In this document: positions 8,057-16,797 of the stretch, piece by piece
Layout of the letters: each line of letters starts with the position of its first letter
How positions within the stretch are numbered: the stretch's first letter is position 1
NCBI RefSeq assembly: GCF_018069805.1
Contig: NZ_JAGPYN010000033.1
Coordinates: 1 to 38,411, forward strand
Origin: Pseudoalteromonas ostreae
GTDB lineage: Bacteria; Pseudomonadota; Gammaproteobacteria; Enterobacterales; Alteromonadaceae
Direction of reading: 5' to 3'
DNA: 38,411 bases
The notes under the pieces: generated by a model
What the model was told of the DNA's origin: nothing
The model's database searches: none
The model's input: only the letters and a program-made list of their open reading frames with translations
Position numbers and translations under genes: made by a program

Positions 8057-8104
8057 ATACATAAGTATAAGTGGATAGGCCGCTGTTGCTTATGTATGGC
8101 CTAT
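8057..8104. repeat. Two interlocked perfect inverted repeats between rhlE and the sigma-factor gene
   Basis: ATACATAAG (8057-8065) is complementary to CTTATGTAT (8089-8097), and ATAGGCC (8075-8081) to GGCCTAT (8098-8104). Each stem's 5' arm lies before the other's 3' arm, so the helices interlock rather than nest. In RNA this would be either a strained pseudoknot or two competing hairpins. There is no T-run, so a simple terminator is not clear. Confidence 0.6.
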
Positions 8105-8191
8105 AATTGCTGGTATTCTTTACATGTACTAATGCAAAAAGTTATTATTAGCGTTTATTCGAAACACTGCATTTAAGGTGAGTTGTAGACC

Positions 8192-8728
8192 TTGGCTTCA
8201 TTTCCTTTTCAAACCTTAGCACAAGCCGTTGAGACTTATTATGGTGAGCTTGTAAAGCACATCCGCTTGCGTGCGGGTTCTGTTGACGTGGCTGAGGAAG
8301 TTGTTCAGGAAACATGGCTACGCGCTGTTAATACACATATTGAGTTACCCAGTAACCCCAAAGCTTACTTATATCGCATGGCTAGCAATCTACTGGTAGA
8401 TCAATTTCGCCAACAACAAACAGCCCAGAAGTGGCAAGCGCAAATAGTGTCGCCTCAAGAGCAAGAGCAATGTGAACAAGTGGCGTGCCCTTCCCCAGCG
8501 CATTCTGATGTACTAATTGCTAAGCAACAACTGGCTGTATTAGAGCTGGCCATAGCTGAATTACCAGACAAATGTCGGGAAGTTTTTATACTGTATCGTA
8601 AGCAAGGACTAACAATGCGAGAAATATCGCAGATATTGGGTATCAGTATTAAGACGGTTGAAAAGCATATTGCAAAGGCTATGGTTCATTGCCGTCAATG
8701 CTTGCGAGAAGCGGGGCGACAGGTTTGA
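8192..8728 (+). CDS. ECF sigma factor, FecI type
   Basis: 178 residues. Start TTG 8192 is chosen because AAGGTGAG lies about 9 bases upstream and the protein then begins just before region 2. Region 2 carries AEEVVQETWLRAVN and NPKAYLYRMASNLLVDQFRQ; region 4 carries LPDKCREVFILYRKQGLTM then the helix-turn-helix EISQILGISIKTVEKHIAKA. FecI-type sigma factors direct transcription of a neighbouring outer-membrane receptor when its ligand is sensed. The adjacent FecR and STN-receptor genes complete this signalling set, so the sigma factor probably drives the genes from 10126 on. Confidence 0.88.
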   Translation: MASFPFQTLAQAVETYYGELVKHIRLRAGSVDVAEEVVQETWLRAVNTHIELPSNPKAYLYRMASNLLVDQFRQQQTAQKWQAQIVSPQEQEQCEQVACPSPAHSDVLIAKQQLAVLELAIAELPDKCREVFILYRKQGLTMREISQILGISIKTVEKHIAKAMVHCRQCLREAGRQV

Positions 8729-8851
8729 GTTTTTTTATTGATTCACCCATCTTAACGGTTCTTAGCTATGTATGTATCAAGTTGAGTAACCCTGTAAAAA
8801 TAATTTTTATGATAAACCTTCTGATTGGTCTTTTCCTAGAGTTTAATCAAT

Positions 8852-9850
8852 ATGGTTGAGATGGCAGGTAAGCATACAACTGATATACCAGAGACTATCT
8901 TAGAGCAAGCAGCAGTTTGGCATGCCCGCGTGCACGACAGTGATTTTCAAGATCCACAAAGCCGTCAGTTAAAGGCACAGTTCAATACTTGGCTGCTTGC
9001 TGATCCTCTACACCGAGCAGCATACGATGAAATGAGTTCAATATGGGGTGTACTGACGCAACCTGAGTTATCTGAAAACGATGTGGTATTAGATGAACCA
9101 ATTGTTAAACAAGCCCCCATTAAGCGTGCATCGTGGCCATTGTATGCTGCGGTTGCAAGTGTTGCGATTTTTGTCGCCATAGCAGGCGTTAGTTGGCAAC
9201 AAAACTGGCCGCTGCGCTTGCAAAGTGATTATTACAGTAACGTTGGTGAGCAAACAGTTGTGCAACTGGATGATAATAGTGAGATTATTCTTAATACTAA
9301 TAGCGCCATTAAAGTTAATTATACCAACCAATTACGGGAAGTATCATTGCTTCAAGGCGAGGCTAGGTTTAATGTTGCTAAAAATAATGAGCGTCCTTTT
9401 GTAGTTAATACAACACAAGGGACAGTCACTGTTACTGGCACTCAATTTAATGTTAGTTTGTATAACGACTCAGCCACTGTCAGTCTGTTTGAAGGAAGCG
9501 TTGTACTGACGTCGAATCAAGCTAGTAAACTTATGCAAAACTTATCTGAAAATCAACAAGCTAAGCTCTTTTCAACGGGCATTGGTGCAGTGAGTGAATT
9601 TGATGCTGCAGCGGTCAATGCATGGCAGCGTGGGCAACTTGTATTTTATAGCACGGCGCTTAGTGAGGTTGTTGCTAAGCTGAATCGTTATCGTAAAGGG
9701 AAAATAATTATTACTGATGAATCACTGAATAATTTGCAGATTAGTGGTGTGTTTTCTATTAATGACCCCGATGCCGCGTTGGAAATGATCACAGAAACAT
9801 TAGCGGTAAAACAAATTCGTCTCACTGATTATTTAGTCATGCTGCATTAA
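8852..9850 (+). CDS. FecR-type anti-sigma / transmembrane signal regulator
   Basis: 332 residues. The cytoplasmic N-terminal part (EQAAVWHARVHDSDF through FNTWLLADPLHRAAYDEMS) is the FecR N-terminal sigma-binding domain. One transmembrane segment lies near residues 92-112 (WPLYAAVASVAIFVAIAGVSW). The periplasmic FecR domain follows, with VQLDDNSEIILNTNSAIKV and LLQGEARFNVAKNNERPF, then a DUF4974/STN-like C-terminal part that would contact the receptor. It sits 123 bp after the sigma-factor gene and before the receptor, the classical order. Expected role: hold the sigma factor inactive and release or activate it when the receptor binds its siderophore. Confidence 0.9.
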   Translation: MVEMAGKHTTDIPETILEQAAVWHARVHDSDFQDPQSRQLKAQFNTWLLADPLHRAAYDEMSSIWGVLTQPELSENDVVLDEPIVKQAPIKRASWPLYAAVASVAIFVAIAGVSWQQNWPLRLQSDYYSNVGEQTVVQLDDNSEIILNTNSAIKVNYTNQLREVSLLQGEARFNVAKNNERPFVVNTTQGTVTVTGTQFNVSLYNDSATVSLFEGSVVLTSNQASKLMQNLSENQQAKLFSTGIGAVSEFDAAAVNAWQRGQLVFYSTALSEVVAKLNRYRKGKIIITDESLNNLQISGVFSINDPDAALEMITETLAVKQIRLTDYLVMLH

Positions 9851-10050
9851 AAAACCGAACCTCGAATAATAAATCTATCTCCGGCTGGAGAGTAAAACGA
9901 ATATTAATAAACTAATGTATGAGTGAATAACTTGACCACACATTAGGTTAAATAAGCGTTAGTATTTTTCCTCTTCTTGTCTTTTAAATAGCGCGCATCC
10001 TATTAAATTCTTTCTGGCTGTAATAACTGCATTAATTTTTTAAACGTAAT

Positions 10051-10076
10051 GGGGGAAAGTATTAGTGAGATACGTC
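10051..10076 (+). promoter_or_regulatory. Possible ECF-type promoter for the siderophore receptor
   Basis: In the 275-bp gap between fecR and the receptor, GGGGAAAG near 10052 and ACGTC near 10072 are spaced roughly as in ECF promoters (GGAA-like -35, CGT-like -10). The match is loose. No clear Fur box or sigma-70 pair was seen in this gap. Confidence 0.25.
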
Positions 10077-10125
10077 TTAATTGTAGGTGTAAATTATTCG
10101 TATTACTTTTACTAAAGGGCGCTTA

Positions 10126-12516
10126 ATGGATTTTCGTGTTAATAAACGTATTGGGTCGTTTTCAATACTGACCTTGGCGTTGCTAGCCAGTCACTCACTA
10201 CAGGCTAATACCGCAGTTAAATCACATGTTGAAAATACTGCTTACCAGCAAACTGCTGGCTACCAATTTGATATTGAAGCTAAAGTATTGTCAAAGGCTA
10301 TCACTGATTTTTCTGCTATTACTAACATTCAGGTTTTATACACGGGAATACCGACCGCACAGTATATGTCTGGTGAAGTTAAAGGTGATTTTACCCCAGC
10401 CCAAGCGCTTAGAATTTTATTGTCTGGTACTAATATCCGCTATCGGTTTATCACTAAAAATGCGGTAACGTTAGAGAAAATGAAAGCTAAAGCTACTAGT
10501 CAGCCGCTATCTTTAGGGCCAATAACGGTAACAACTGCCGCAGGGTACTCTCAAGAAATTAAAGATTCACCAGCAAGTATTAGTGTGCTTTCAAATGATG
10601 CTCTGGAAAAACGCCCGTTTAGTTCTTTACAAGATATTACGAATGAAGTGCCAGGTGTAAACGTTGTTGGCTCCGGTGCTAATAGTGGTATTTCAATTAG
10701 AGGCATGCCTAAAGGGTATACATTAGTATTGGTTGACGGAAAGCGCGTTCGTTCAGAAACAGCTAACCCAAGAGAATTAAATAACGAAGACTTAGATAGT
10801 AGTTTTATACCACCGGTATCAGTGATTGACCGTGTTGAGGTTGTTCGCGGTCCCATGAGTTCGTTATATGGTAGTGATGCTATGGGTGGGGTAATTAATA
10901 TTATTACCAAAAAAACGCCTGAAAAATGGGGCGGTAGCGTAGGGTATGGCTTTCAAGCGCCTGATAGTGGTGTGATGTCGAATAAACGCCAAGCGGATTT
11001 TTATTTATCTGGGCCGATTATTAAAAACACTATGGGGGTTGCTTTGTGGGGTAGTGAAATACTGCAAGATGAGGATAAATATTTAGGCGGTTACCAAGAG
11101 TCTCAAAAGCGTACTTTAGGCGGTAAGTTAAATCTTATAGCCAATCAAAACACCGATCTAACATTTGATTTTTCAACCTCAAAGCAGCGCTATACCGGCA
11201 ATCCTGGTGGCGTACTAAAGCTTACAAGTCGGTCCGCAGTTGATCGAGAGTGGACGCGAGACTCTTGGGGTATAACCTACAATAGGCGTTTTAAGCTGGG
11301 TGATTTAGAAGTCAAATATTACCAAGAAAGTTATGAAAGACACCGTTATCCAAAAACTTATGAATTTACCACAAGTTCAGAAAATAAAGTTGCCGATGCA
11401 CGCTTCTTAACAGGCTTTGGCCGTCACCTTATAACGACAGGTTTGCAGTGGACTAACGATGAACAAGCCAATAGTGATTTAGGTGGAGGTCATTCTGGCA
11501 GTTTTGGTACAAGAAAGGTCACTGATTGGGCTATTTTTACTGAAGATGAGTGGGAGCTTATTAGCCAAAAGTTATATTTAACGTTAGGCGCTCGTTTAAC
11601 TGACAATGAATTTTTTGGCAAGCACACTTCGCCTCGTGCTTATTTTGTTTTTAATTATAGTGAAAGCTTAACTTTTAAAGGCGGTATTGCAACGGGTTAT
11701 AAAAGTCCAAAAATCACGCAAATTGATGAAACGACGGGCTCATCACGAGGTGGTGGTAGTAACCAATTCGTGATTATGGGTAATCCAGATTTACAACCAG
11801 AAAAAAGCACCAACTATGAGGTTAGTGCTATGTATAACAACAATAAAAGCCTGAGTTTTGGCATAACTTTTTTCTATAACGATTTCACCAATAAAATACT
11901 CAGCACGCAATCTTACTACTTTAGTGATGGCAATGACGGCGTTATTGCAGCGTATTGCGACTCTGGGGGGGTTGGTTCGCAGGAATGCCCAGCTTGGGCT
12001 ACATGGCTTAATGCTGATGGAGCAGCAATTCAAGGTCTTGAGTTAGAGGGAAGTTGGGATATAGCTGAAAAGTTGGCACTTAAGATTAACTATACCTATA
12101 CCGATTCTTCCATAGATGCCAGTAATGTTGTTATTAATACACCTGCAGGAGAACGCCCTTTTGGCGATACTTTGGCACAATTAGATGGTAATTCATTAGT
12201 TGGTATTCCTGAGCACACAGGGTCAGTTGTCCTTAATTATTATCCAGCCGATAAGTTATCTAGTTATATAAGAGCGAATTATGAAGGGCAAATTACTCGA
12301 GTTGATTTTGACCGTAACTCGGTTGATAAAAGTGAAAAAGATTTGGCGACTTTAGACGTTGGATTGAGCTATGACGTTAATAAGTGGCTTAGTCTAAATT
12401 TTACAATTGATAATCTTACAGATGCAAAGCGTTTTAAAGTACGTGAAGACACTGGCGCTTTTAGGTTTTCAGAGCGTGGACGTAGTTACTTAATGAACAT
12501 GAAAGTGTTGTTTTGA
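10126..12516 (+). CDS. TonB-dependent siderophore receptor with STN signalling domain
   Basis: 796 residues. A signal peptide ends about residue 27 (SHSLQANT). The STN domain spans roughly 45-115 (YQFDIEAKVLSKAITDFS to ITKNAVTLEKM), the part that talks to FecR. The plug follows at about 135-270, with GPITVTTAAGYSQ, SIRGMPKGYTLVLVDGKRV and RVEVVRGPMSSLYGSDAMGG, a wording close to CirA/FepA catecholate receptors. A 22-strand barrel then ends in LMNMKVLF with the terminal phenylalanine. It imports an iron chelate across the outer membrane using TonB energy. A catechol-type ligand is a guess from the CirA-like plug. Its place after the sigma and FecR genes supports ligand-induced autoregulation. 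Confidence 0.92.
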   Translation: MDFRVNKRIGSFSILTLALLASHSLQANTAVKSHVENTAYQQTAGYQFDIEAKVLSKAITDFSAITNIQVLYTGIPTAQYMSGEVKGDFTPAQALRILLSGTNIRYRFITKNAVTLEKMKAKATSQPLSLGPITVTTAAGYSQEIKDSPASISVLSNDALEKRPFSSLQDITNEVPGVNVVGSGANSGISIRGMPKGYTLVLVDGKRVRSETANPRELNNEDLDSSFIPPVSVIDRVEVVRGPMSSLYGSDAMGGVINIITKKTPEKWGGSVGYGFQAPDSGVMSNKRQADFYLSGPIIKNTMGVALWGSEILQDEDKYLGGYQESQKRTLGGKLNLIANQNTDLTFDFSTSKQRYTGNPGGVLKLTSRSAVDREWTRDSWGITYNRRFKLGDLEVKYYQESYERHRYPKTYEFTTSSENKVADARFLTGFGRHLITTGLQWTNDEQANSDLGGGHSGSFGTRKVTDWAIFTEDEWELISQKLYLTLGARLTDNEFFGKHTSPRAYFVFNYSESLTFKGGIATGYKSPKITQIDETTGSSRGGGSNQFVIMGNPDLQPEKSTNYEVSAMYNNNKSLSFGITFFYNDFTNKILSTQSYYFSDGNDGVIAAYCDSGGVGSQECPAWATWLNADGAAIQGLELEGSWDIAEKLALKINYTYTDSSIDASNVVINTPAGERPFGDTLAQLDGNSLVGIPEHTGSVVLNYYPADKLSSYIRANYEGQITRVDFDRNSVDKSEKDLATLDVGLSYDVNKWLSLNFTIDNLTDAKRFKVREDTGAFRFSERGRSYLMNMKVLF

Positions 12517-12681
12517 TTGCAGCTTGTAGCAAATGGAAAGAATGATCGTGACTGTAAGCTTGTTAAACACTCGCTCTTTTTTATTGAATATACTATGTGG
12601 CGTTACTTGCTCATTAATAACGTTATGCCCTAAAAATTTGATTTTATTGCCATTAGACTGGTTGATTAATTGGTCTTTCGC

Positions 12682-14301
12682 ATGAGTAGAAAAGCAGTAA
12701 ACAAAAAGCTTAGCATACGAGTAAGAATGGGTCCTGTTCATACATGGGCGGGACTGATTTTAAGTGGACTTATTTTTGCAATATTTTGGACTGGTACTTT
12801 GTCTGTATTTGACAAAGAAATAGACCGCTGGATGATGCCAGATACTCGCATTAACTTAACGAAAGTAACACCTTCTTTATCGGTAGATAAAGATATTATT
12901 CAGCCATTGAGTGAGCAGCAAAATGCAGCTGCTTACTGGACAATTGTGTTACCGCGTGAGCGTATACCATATGTAATCAAAGCGGCTTCATATAAAAAGC
13001 CTCGTCGCCATGTTCGGAAGTATTTTCATCCAGTTACGCTTGCATCATTAACAAATGCGAACAGGCCTAATGCTAGTAACTTTATTTACCCTTTTCATCA
13101 TAACTTGACGCTGCGTAAAGATGATTTAGGGGCATGGCTGGTAGGGGTTGCAAGTATTGCAATGCTCTGTCTGTTAGTTTCAGGCATTGTTATTCATCGG
13201 CGAATATTTACCGATTTTTTTTCTTTGCGTTTATTTCGTAAGTTCAGCAGAGCTAATTTAGATCTGCATAATTTAACAGGGGTTGTGTTACTACCATTTA
13301 CTCTTGTTATAACGTTGTCAGGGTTGATTATTGTACAACAAGTCTATTTTCCTCAATTAATTAGTCGCGTTTATCAGCAAGCTATTAGCGTTGAGAATGG
13401 TAATAAGACCGCGAATGAAAAAGACGCTCAGCGTTTATTTTCAGCAAAGGTGCTTGGTCATATTCGTGAGTCTGCCAGCGGAGAAAAAGGTCATTTTTCC
13501 TCTATTGAACAGATGATCTTAAAGGCTGAATTAGATTGGGGTAAAGGAAGCGTTTATTTAGTACGAGTAAATCACCCTGGTGATACTAATAGCTCTGTTG
13601 TGTTTAGAAGACATAGCGATGATTCGGTTACAAAAAGTAATGATCATAAGCGTTTTAATACCATGACAGGGGAACCTAAAGGGTCATTTACCGGCTCGCA
13701 AGCTGTTGGCATTTGGAACTTTATTAGTGGCATACACTATATCCAATTTGATCACTGGCCACTTCGTTGGTTGTATTTTTTTGCTGGCTTAGGTAGCTGT
13801 TTATTAATTGCTACGGGCTTATTACATTGGACCACCGCGAGTAATAAAAATTACCTAACCCCTCCTCTTAATGTTGCTCTAATGAGTGTACATAATATTG
13901 CGGTTATAACCGGCGTTATTGCTGCAACAGGTGTGTTTTTACTTACTAACAGAGTAAGGGATATATCCCCATATTTGGATACTGTTATGGGAGATAAAGC
14001 TGAAATATATGCATTTTTCAGCGTTTGGTTACTTAGCTTGTTGCATGCTTTGCTAAGTGTTTTACGAGATAGATCATATGGATATTTAAGGGCTTGGGCA
14101 CAACAAAGTGGATTTATTGCTGTTGTTGCTGTTTGTGCCGTTATTTTAAACTGGGTGGGAACAGGCGATAGCCTTATTAAAACAGTATTTACAGATACTT
14201 ACTGGCCTGTAGCGGCTACAGACTTGGTGCTACTAATCGCGGCTGCCAGTGCTTTTTGGGCTAGCGTAAAGTTACGAGCTCATTATCAAGAGAGGTTTTG
14301 A
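12682..14301 (+). CDS. PepSY-domain inner-membrane protein, putative siderophore-iron reductase 1
   Basis: 539 residues from ATG 12682 (MSRKAVNKK); TTG 12670 is a weaker alternative. It has several transmembrane helices: near 22-42, around LGAWLVGVASIAMLCLLVSG, a third at LTGVVLLPFTLVITLSG, a fourth at WLYFFAGLGSCLLIATGLLH, and four more at the C-terminus. Conserved histidines occur in VHTWAGL, PFHHNLTL, DLHNLTG and FDHWPLRW, as in FoxB/FpvG-type proteins that reduce siderophore iron in the periplasm. Its TGA at 14299-14301 overlaps a possible TTG start of the next gene, so it is in an operon. It is a paralogue of the protein at 15044-16723. Confidence 0.87.
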   Translation: MSRKAVNKKLSIRVRMGPVHTWAGLILSGLIFAIFWTGTLSVFDKEIDRWMMPDTRINLTKVTPSLSVDKDIIQPLSEQQNAAAYWTIVLPRERIPYVIKAASYKKPRRHVRKYFHPVTLASLTNANRPNASNFIYPFHHNLTLRKDDLGAWLVGVASIAMLCLLVSGIVIHRRIFTDFFSLRLFRKFSRANLDLHNLTGVVLLPFTLVITLSGLIIVQQVYFPQLISRVYQQAISVENGNKTANEKDAQRLFSAKVLGHIRESASGEKGHFSSIEQMILKAELDWGKGSVYLVRVNHPGDTNSSVVFRRHSDDSVTKSNDHKRFNTMTGEPKGSFTGSQAVGIWNFISGIHYIQFDHWPLRWLYFFAGLGSCLLIATGLLHWTTASNKNYLTPPLNVALMSVHNIAVITGVIAATGVFLLTNRVRDISPYLDTVMGDKAEIYAFFSVWLLSLLHALLSVLRDRSYGYLRAWAQQSGFIAVVAVCAVILNWVGTGDSLIKTVFTDTYWPVAATDLVLLIAAASAFWASVKLRAHYQERF

Positions 14302-14309
14302 AGAATTTT

Positions 14310-14663
14310 ATGATGCACATCGGATTAATCGCTTCGTTTGTCTGTGCTTATGTTGGTTTTAGTTGTTGGGCTATTAGTCAAACTCAGCATTGGCGTACTG
14401 TTATTGGTGGACCCTTTCCAAGCCAAGAGATGGTTAGAACACAGCGTTTTTTTGGCATGGTTATGGTGGCATTGTCATTAATTATAGCGTTGTTTAATGA
14501 TGGCTTTAGTTTTGGCGCGTTGGTGTGGGTTTTAATATTAAGTTTGGCGGCGATTTTAGTCGCATTTTCTTTGGTGTGGTGCCCAAGTTTATTGAGCTAT
14601 ATCAACAAAGTTATATCGTACTTTTATTTTGCTAACGCAGTGGAAAAAACCAATAAACCGTAA
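14310..14663 (+). CDS. DUF3325-like membrane protein of iron uptake operon
   Basis: About 117 residues and four hydrophobic segments. It looks like the DUF3325 family, small membrane proteins repeatedly found beside PepSY reductases and DUF3649 proteins in siderophore loci. ATG 14310 or 14313 fits the usual family N-terminus; TTG 14298 overlapping the previous stop is an alternative. The motif TQHWRTVIGGPFPSQEMVRT fills the first loop. Biochemical role unknown; probably an accessory subunit for periplasmic iron release. Confidence 0.75.
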   Translation: MMHIGLIASFVCAYVGFSCWAISQTQHWRTVIGGPFPSQEMVRTQRFFGMVMVALSLIIALFNDGFSFGALVWVLILSLAAILVAFSLVWCPSLLSYINKVISYFYFANAVEKTNKP

Positions 14664-14696
14664 TGTTATTTTTAGTTTTAGTTTTAGGTGAAAAAA

Positions 14697-15047
14697 ATGG
14701 TCGTAAAAGACTCAGTGATAACTGATCTAAATAATCGCGTTAAGCACACTATGGCTGTTTATAAATGGCTTTATAGTATCAGTATGGTGTTGCATTCAAT
14801 TGTTATTTGCTTGCTTTGTTATATTAGCAGCTCGCAGCTTGTAAATATTACGGGGACGGTGCTTTTTCATTTAGGTATGGCGTGGACTGATGCTGTTGTT
14901 GTTGCAAGTATGACAGGCTTTATCTACTTGCCGGTTATTTTAATGTGGGCTTTTTCTCGCGGAAATACGTTATTAACCTGGGTAAAAGTAATCTGCTTTA
15001 CAGGTATAACCTTGGTTACAGCTTGGTTAGCTGGGGCGTTAGTATGA
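14697..15047 (+). CDS. DUF3649-like membrane protein of iron uptake operon
   Basis: 116 residues from ATG 14697, with AGGTG 8 bases upstream; GTG 14688 is possible but fits the ribosome site less well. Three hydrophobic segments (LYSISMVLHSIVICLLCYI, then VASMTGFIYLPVILMWAF, and a C-terminal one) match the DUF3649 iron-uptake family. The stop overlaps the next start as ATGA (15044-15047), so it is coupled to the second PepSY gene. Function unknown; always found in this context. Confidence 0.75.
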   Translation: MVVKDSVITDLNNRVKHTMAVYKWLYSISMVLHSIVICLLCYISSSQLVNITGTVLFHLGMAWTDAVVVASMTGFIYLPVILMWAFSRGNTLLTWVKVICFTGITLVTAWLAGALV

Positions 15048-16723
15048 AAACTGGATTTAGATTTAGCATGAGTGCCCTGCATACTTGGGCAGGCCTGCTG
15101 TTAAGTGGTTTACTGTTTGCTATTTTTTGGACCGGCACGCTATCAGTATTCGATAAAGAAATAGATCGCTGGATGATGCCGCAAACGCGAATTAATATGG
15201 ATACAGCACCTAAATTATCTGTTGATCGCGATATTGTTCCTTTACTCAATAGTCTATCTGAAAGCGCTACAGCATGGAGTATCGTACTTCCTTCTGAGCG
15301 CAAGCCTTTTTTAGGGCTGGGTTATGATACTAAAGAATCTCATATAGCTAAGCGGAATAGTTTTCACCCAGTTACTTTAGATCAGCTTCCTGCATCTAAT
15401 ACGCGAGGTGCAAGTCGCTTCATTTACCCATTTCATCATAACCTTACGTTACGCAAAAGCAATATTGGTGCTTGGCTGGTGGGTATTGCAAGCATTGGTA
15501 TGTTGTGTCTTTTGGTTTCTGGAATAGTGATACATCGTAGATTATTTACAGATTTCTTTTCCTTTAGAGTGTGGCGTAGCTTTAGCCGAGGTAACCTTGA
15601 TGCGCATAATCTAACCGGGGTTTTACTGTTTCCGTTTACCTTAGTCATTACTTTGTCGGGATTAATGATTGCGCACTTAATTTATTTTCCGAAAGCCCCC
15701 GATGCTGTATATGAGCAAATGCACCCACAATCAGCAGCACATACGCAGAAAACTCCGGCTAAAGAAATAACGTCCTTGCGGCAGAAAATCGATAATAAAA
15801 GTAAAACCCCTAAAGCCAGAGAAGGTGCAGGTAATTCGCCTGCGAGGCGGCGTTTTATTGGTGAGTCACAAGGGCGAGTCACTCCTAAAGCGTCCGGCGA
15901 ATTTGCAACCATTACATCTATTGACCCTTTAATTACTGCCACTGAAGAAGAGTTGGGCCGTGGTGCTGTTTATATGGTGCGGGTAAGTAATCCAGCGGAT
16001 GCAGAAGGTGTGATTGCGCTTCGCTTAAGTAGTGATAAAAGTGTTGCACAAAATATGGATAACCGACGGTTCTCTGTTGCAACTGGTGCAGATCTTGACC
16101 ACTTTGAGTCGTCCTCAGTTACTAATGTATTTAATTTTCTAGCGGGTATGCATTATGTGCAGTTTGATCATTGGCCATTACGTTGGTTTTACTTTATTGC
16201 AGGGCTTGGAGCGTGTGTGCTGATAGCCACTGGACTGTTGCATTGGACACAAGCTCGTAATCAAAAACATGATGGCACACGTTTTAGTATCAGTTTTATG
16301 AATGTTCATAACCTAAGCGCAGTTATGGGGATTATTGTCGCAACGGGGGCTTTTTTAGTCGCGAACCGGCTATTTAATAACTCAGTGCATTTTGCTGGGG
16401 TTTTAGTTCCTGATCTTGAAGTGTACGTGTTTTTTAGTGTGTGGATGTGTTGTGTTTTGCATGGCGTGATCAGGGTGCTTATTAATAAGCGCAGTGGTTA
16501 TATTAAGGCGTGGGGTGAGCAATGCTGGGCAATCGCTTTTATTGCCATTTCAGCGGTTGTATTGAACTGGCTCACCACTGGAGATCACCTAATTAAAACT
16601 TTATTTAAAGATACTTATTGGCCAGTTGCAACCATTGATTTGTTGCTAATTAGTAGTGCTGCAATCGCAATTTTTGCAGCGCGAAAGTTGTCAGCCAATT
16701 TAAAGTTAAATATTGGTCGTTAG
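15044..16723 (+). CDS. PepSY-domain inner-membrane protein, putative siderophore-iron reductase 2
   Basis: 559 residues from ATG 15044, coupled to the DUF3649 gene by ATGA. It is a clear paralogue of the protein at 12682-14301, sharing FDKEIDRWMMP, FIYPFHHNLTLRK, GAWLVGIASIGMLCLLVSGI and QFDHWPLRW. The main difference is a longer periplasmic loop near residues 225-290, with a basic, Ser/Pro-rich stretch (TPKAREGAGNSPARRRFIGE). The two paralogues flank DUF3325 and DUF3649, suggesting a duplicated reductase within one operon, perhaps acting as a pair or on different siderophores. This division of labour is inference. Confidence 0.87.
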   Translation: MKTGFRFSMSALHTWAGLLLSGLLFAIFWTGTLSVFDKEIDRWMMPQTRINMDTAPKLSVDRDIVPLLNSLSESATAWSIVLPSERKPFLGLGYDTKESHIAKRNSFHPVTLDQLPASNTRGASRFIYPFHHNLTLRKSNIGAWLVGIASIGMLCLLVSGIVIHRRLFTDFFSFRVWRSFSRGNLDAHNLTGVLLFPFTLVITLSGLMIAHLIYFPKAPDAVYEQMHPQSAAHTQKTPAKEITSLRQKIDNKSKTPKAREGAGNSPARRRFIGESQGRVTPKASGEFATITSIDPLITATEEELGRGAVYMVRVSNPADAEGVIALRLSSDKSVAQNMDNRRFSVATGADLDHFESSSVTNVFNFLAGMHYVQFDHWPLRWFYFIAGLGACVLIATGLLHWTQARNQKHDGTRFSISFMNVHNLSAVMGIIVATGAFLVANRLFNNSVHFAGVLVPDLEVYVFFSVWMCCVLHGVIRVLINKRSGYIKAWGEQCWAIAFIAISAVVLNWLTTGDHLIKTLFKDTYWPVATIDLLLISSAAIAIFAARKLSANLKLNIGR

Positions 16724-16797
16724 GTAGTTGTAATTATTTTTGCTTACCTAAAGGTAGGTAAATAAAAAATTGATAAAATTAAAAGTTGAGACCGTTG

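Noticed and set aside
8108..8160. Fur box before the FecI-type gene
   Set aside because: An AT-rich stretch near 8130-8150 vaguely resembles a Fur site, but the match is too poor to claim.
14945..15043. Longer N-terminus for the second PepSY protein
   Set aside because: The ATGA overlap at 15044 and alignment with the first PepSY paralogue support the shorter start.
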